Origin: Prochlorothrix sp035286285
Lineage (GTDB): Bacteria > Cyanobacteriota > Cyanobacteriia > Prochlorotrichales > Prochlorotrichaceae
DNA length: 22,603 nucleotides
Direction of reading: 5' to 3'
Assembly: GCA_035286285.1 (NCBI GenBank)
Contig: JAYKJG010000475.1
Span: 1 to 22,603, forward strand
Below, in pieces: positions 20,736-22,603 of the stretch; positions within the stretch are counted from its first letter, which is position 1; every line of letters starts with the position of its first letter. Position numbers and translations under genes: made by a program. The notes under the pieces are model-generated. The model worked only from the letters and a program-made list of their open reading frames with translations, was not told the origin of the DNA and did not search any database.

Positions 20736-21494
20736 CTACTCCGGCTCCACCCTCCACTGATCCCACTGGCTCAACACTATATCCGCCTGCTGAACTCGCA
20801 CCGATCGCGACCAGCCCCACGTCACCCCAATGCAGCCCGCTGCCCCCGCCGCCCGTGCCATCGCCATATCCCCCGTCGCATCCCCCACCATTAAGGCTTC
20901 CGACGGATTAACCCCCAACTCAGCACAGGCTTGCCGAAAACAGTCCGGATCCGGCTTTGCAGGCGATCGATCGGCCCCCCAGACCCCCTGAAACCCCGCA
21001 GCTAAACCATAGGTCTCCAAAAAGTCCTCAAGGTTGGCTGTGACATCACCCGAAATTAGCCCTAAAGCAACCTTTTGATCGATCAAAGTCTGGAGAAACG
21101 ATCGCGCAGGCGGAAATAACGGCGTTTCCTGGGCCTTGCGCTGGGGGCCACGATCCGCCTCCGTAAACGCCTGCTCCACGATCGCCAACGCTTCAAACCA
21201 ATCCTTCCCCGTTTCCGCCCCATAGGCCGCCGCCGCAATCACATTCTCCCGGCGACTCGCCACCGCCATTAGCCCTGCTGGATTCAAGCCCTGCTCCTCC
21301 AGCCCAAAAGCCATTAACAACGGCTCCAACACCCCCGGTAACTGGGCATCCACCAACCGCGCCCGACGATAGGCCAAAGCCCGCAAAAAATCCTCCGATC
21401 GGGCTAGGGTGCCATCTTTATCAAACAAGATTGCTTTAATCCCCCTAAAAGAACGCTGGGGCTGGTCTGGAAGACAGCAGTGTAAGGTAACCAT
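20736..21494 (-). CDS. HAD-superfamily hydrolase (phosphoglycolate-phosphatase-like)
   Basis: The protein is 252 aa. Motif I is LFDKDGTL (23-30; nucleophile D25, acid D27), motif II is LGLISGD, motif III has the lysine in SPAKPDPDCF and motif IV is MVGDATGDMAMARAAG. A helical cap (about 35-135) places it in subfamily I, with phosphatases such as Gph and pyrophosphatase PpaX. DKDGT instead of DxDGT with a hydrophobic residue is common in the group. The substrate is unknown; a phosphoglycolate phosphatase would make sense in a photorespiring cyanobacterium but is only an inference. The ATG is at 21494; the gene is divergent from the Crp/Fnr gene. Confidence 0.84.
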   Translation of the reverse strand: MVTLHCCLPDQPQRSFRGIKAILFDKDGTLARSEDFLRALAYRRARLVDAQLPGVLEPLLMAFGLEEQGLNPAGLMAVASRRENVIAAAAYGAETGKDWFEALAIVEQAFTEADRGPQRKAQETPLFPPARSFLQTLIDQKVALGLISGDVTANLEDFLETYGLAAGFQGVWGADRSPAKPDPDCFRQACAELGVNPSEALMVGDATGDMAMARAAGAAGCIGVTWGWSRSVRVQQADIVLSQWDQWRVEPE

Positions 21495-21668
21495 AGCTCA
21501 AGGTACAGGCCGTAAAAAATTGAGAAAACGAGTGCAGGACGAAGCCCCACAGCTCAAAGCCGCTCCGGCAGACCTCTAGCCTACCCCGCTGGACCCCCCA
21601 AGATCCAGAACCTGAGCCAGTTAGCCAAAGCTTAAACAGGCCATAACCTGCCCATGACCCAAGCTTAT

Positions 21669-21682
21669 GTATTGCGCTTTAC
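21669..21682. promoter_or_regulatory. NtcA-type site (GTA-N8-TAC)
   Basis: GTA (21669-21671) and TAC (21680-21682) are 8 bp apart, an exact match to the NtcA consensus core, 48 bp upstream of the Crp/Fnr ATG and 175 bp from the divergent HAD start. I see no TAN3T box about 22 bp downstream, which activated NtcA promoters usually have. TACACT (21680-21685) could itself be a -10 box, in which case a bound factor would repress. Confidence 0.4.
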
Positions 21683-21720
21683 ACTTAGCCCCAGTAGCCC
21701 CACAACCGCCGCACTCCTAA

Positions 21721-21750
21721 GGTCTAGCCATGACAGGTCCAGCCATGACG
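21721..21750 (+). repeat. 15-bp tandem duplication of the ribosome binding site and start codon
   Basis: GGTCTAGCCATGACA (21721-21735) is followed by GGTCCAGCCATGACG (21736-21750). Each copy has GG about 7 nt before an ATG, and the two ATGs (21730 and 21745) are in frame, so either can start the Crp/Fnr regulator. Confidence 0.8.
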
Positions 21751-22603
21751 TTCACGCTTTCTAACGCCACCCCCCCCACCCGTACAGCAGCCCCCACCCC
21801 CAGCGCCCCCCCTCAACCCCAGTCTGCATGGCCCGAAAACGTCCACCCCGGCATGAGACAACAACTAGAACACCGTTACCAGCAGCGCCATGTCCAATCG
21901 TTCAAAGCAGGGGAGTCCATTGCGCTACCGATCGGCAGTTTATGGGTTGTTTGTCGGGGAGTGGTGACCCTCAGCACAGTCTACGACAATGGTGAAGAAG
22001 CGCTGCTGGGCCTCGTGGGACCGTCGGGCCTGTTTGGACTGCCGCTGTCCCAGGTGGAACCCTACCAGGCGATCGCCCTCTCGGCGGTGGATTTGCTCAG
22101 CCTTTCCATGGCAGAACTCGAACACTCCCCCTTGCTGTGTCAGGATCTGTTTCGGAGCCTGAGCCACCGCCTGCGGCAGGGTGAGCGGCTTTTGGCGATC
22201 GTGGGACAGCGGCGCGTTGAGGATCGGCTGCGGCAGTTTTTGCAACTGCTTGCTGAGGAATTTGGACAGCGCTGTAGTGACCTGGACCGGGATTTAGATC
22301 GGGATTTCAGCCCAAGTTCAGGCCGGGATTTAAGCAGCCAGGGGTTAGGTCGGGATCTAAGCCGAAATTTAGGGCAAAAATCAGCCAAAGAATTGTCTAT
22401 TAGTCGCCAAATCTCCAAAAACCCCCAGTTTTCCCAGACTTTCAGCACCTCCTACGTCCGGCTCACGGTGCGCCTCACCCACCAGCACCTCGCCAACGCC
22501 CTCGGAACCACACGGGTGACCATAACGCGGCTCATGGGTCAGTTACGGCGGGAAGGCTGGTTAGAGATAGACGCAGATCGCCATTTGCTCCTGCCTGTGG
22601 GGC
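21730..22603 (+). CDS. Crp/Fnr-family transcription regulator, 3' end cut by window
   Basis: 291 codons are visible and the frame is open at the right edge. A Pro/Thr/Ala-rich leader (about 1-35) precedes a cyclic-nucleotide-binding-like beta domain (about 40-160; LPIGSLWVVCRGVVTL, LGLVGPSGLFGLP). The dimer helix is LFRSLSHRLRQGERLL, then RVEDRLRQFLQLLAEEFGQ. The winged HTH is VRLTHQHLANALGTTRVTITRLMGQL (split at 253; about 247-273), very close to NtcA in its recognition helix (TRVTITRL). Between them, residues 181-241 are an extra segment rich in RDL/RDF repeats that Crp/Fnr proteins normally lack. It is not NtcA itself, since the sensor domain differs. Start codons 21730 and 21745 are both plausible. 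Confidence 0.8.
   Translation, partial: MTGPAMTFTLSNATPPTRTAAPTPSAPPQPQSAWPENVHPGMRQQLEHRYQQRHVQSFKAGESIALPIGSLWVVCRGVVTLSTVYDNGEEALLGLVGPSGLFGLPLSQVEPYQAIALSAVDLLSLSMAELEHSPLLCQDLFRSLSHRLRQGERLLAIVGQRRVEDRLRQFLQLLAEEFGQRCSDLDRDLDRDFSPSSGRDLSSQGLGRDLSRNLGQKSAKELSISRQISKNPQFSQTFSTSYVRLTVRLTHQHLANALGTTRVTITRLMGQLRREGWLEIDADRHLLLPVG

Overview
The window looks like part of a cyanobacterial chromosome. HIP1-type octamers (GCGATCGC) and CGATCG cores recur through most genes. The protein set is also typical of the phylum: a SpoIID/LytB-domain protein, a lumen-type pentapeptide protein, a DUF697 GTPase, a response regulator fused to a PP2C phosphatase, and a Crp/Fnr regulator with an NtcA-like helix-turn-helix. 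There are no rRNA or tRNA genes and no CRISPR array. I cannot name the species.

Layout. 1-325: palindromic repeats. 326-1429 (minus): a Panacea-domain antitoxin with a PemK/MazF-like toxin. 1777-4490 (minus): an FHA protein, a REC-GAF-PP2C phosphatase and a GHKL/RsbW-like kinase, which look like a partner-switching signalling cassette. 4491-5963: mostly non-coding, with a 140-bp MITE-like element and a 49-codon gene behind a strong ribosome binding site. 5964-7487 (minus): DUF697 GTPase. 7533-8365 (minus): PrlF-YhaV toxin-antitoxin pair. 8704-10338 (minus): SpoIID/LytB-domain protein. 10467-10814: Uma2-type pseudogene cut short and hit by a MITE. 10831-12746 (minus): RloA-RloB (AbiL-like) ATPase/effector pair. 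13077-15562 (plus): coiled-coil membrane protein overlapping an asparagine-synthetase-like protein that lacks the N-terminal cysteine. 15602-16669 (minus): ureohydrolase. 17066-18100 (minus): aldo/keto reductase. 18294-18599: IS1-family remnant. 18595-19570 (minus): VanZ-like and pentapeptide-repeat proteins. 19904-20677 (plus): parvulin-like isomerase. 20736-21494 (minus): HAD hydrolase. 21730 to the right edge (plus): Crp/Fnr regulator.

Themes. (1) Three two-gene toxin-antitoxin or abortive-infection modules lie within the first 12.8 kb; two of them have inverted or direct repeats upstream that could be operators. (2) At least two families of small non-autonomous elements are scattered through the window. 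One has GGGTGCATTTCAC ends and flanking 8-bp duplications (three copies plus a fragment). The other has AGGGCACCTC ends (three copies, two truncated or degenerate). Several of these insertions abut or supply gene ends: the rloB and spoIID stop codons, the VanZ stop codon, and the apparent start of the longest pentapeptide ORF. (3) Short in-frame repeat expansions are visible in the GTPase and in the Crp/Fnr regulator.

All functional calls rest on reading motifs by eye. No database search was run.
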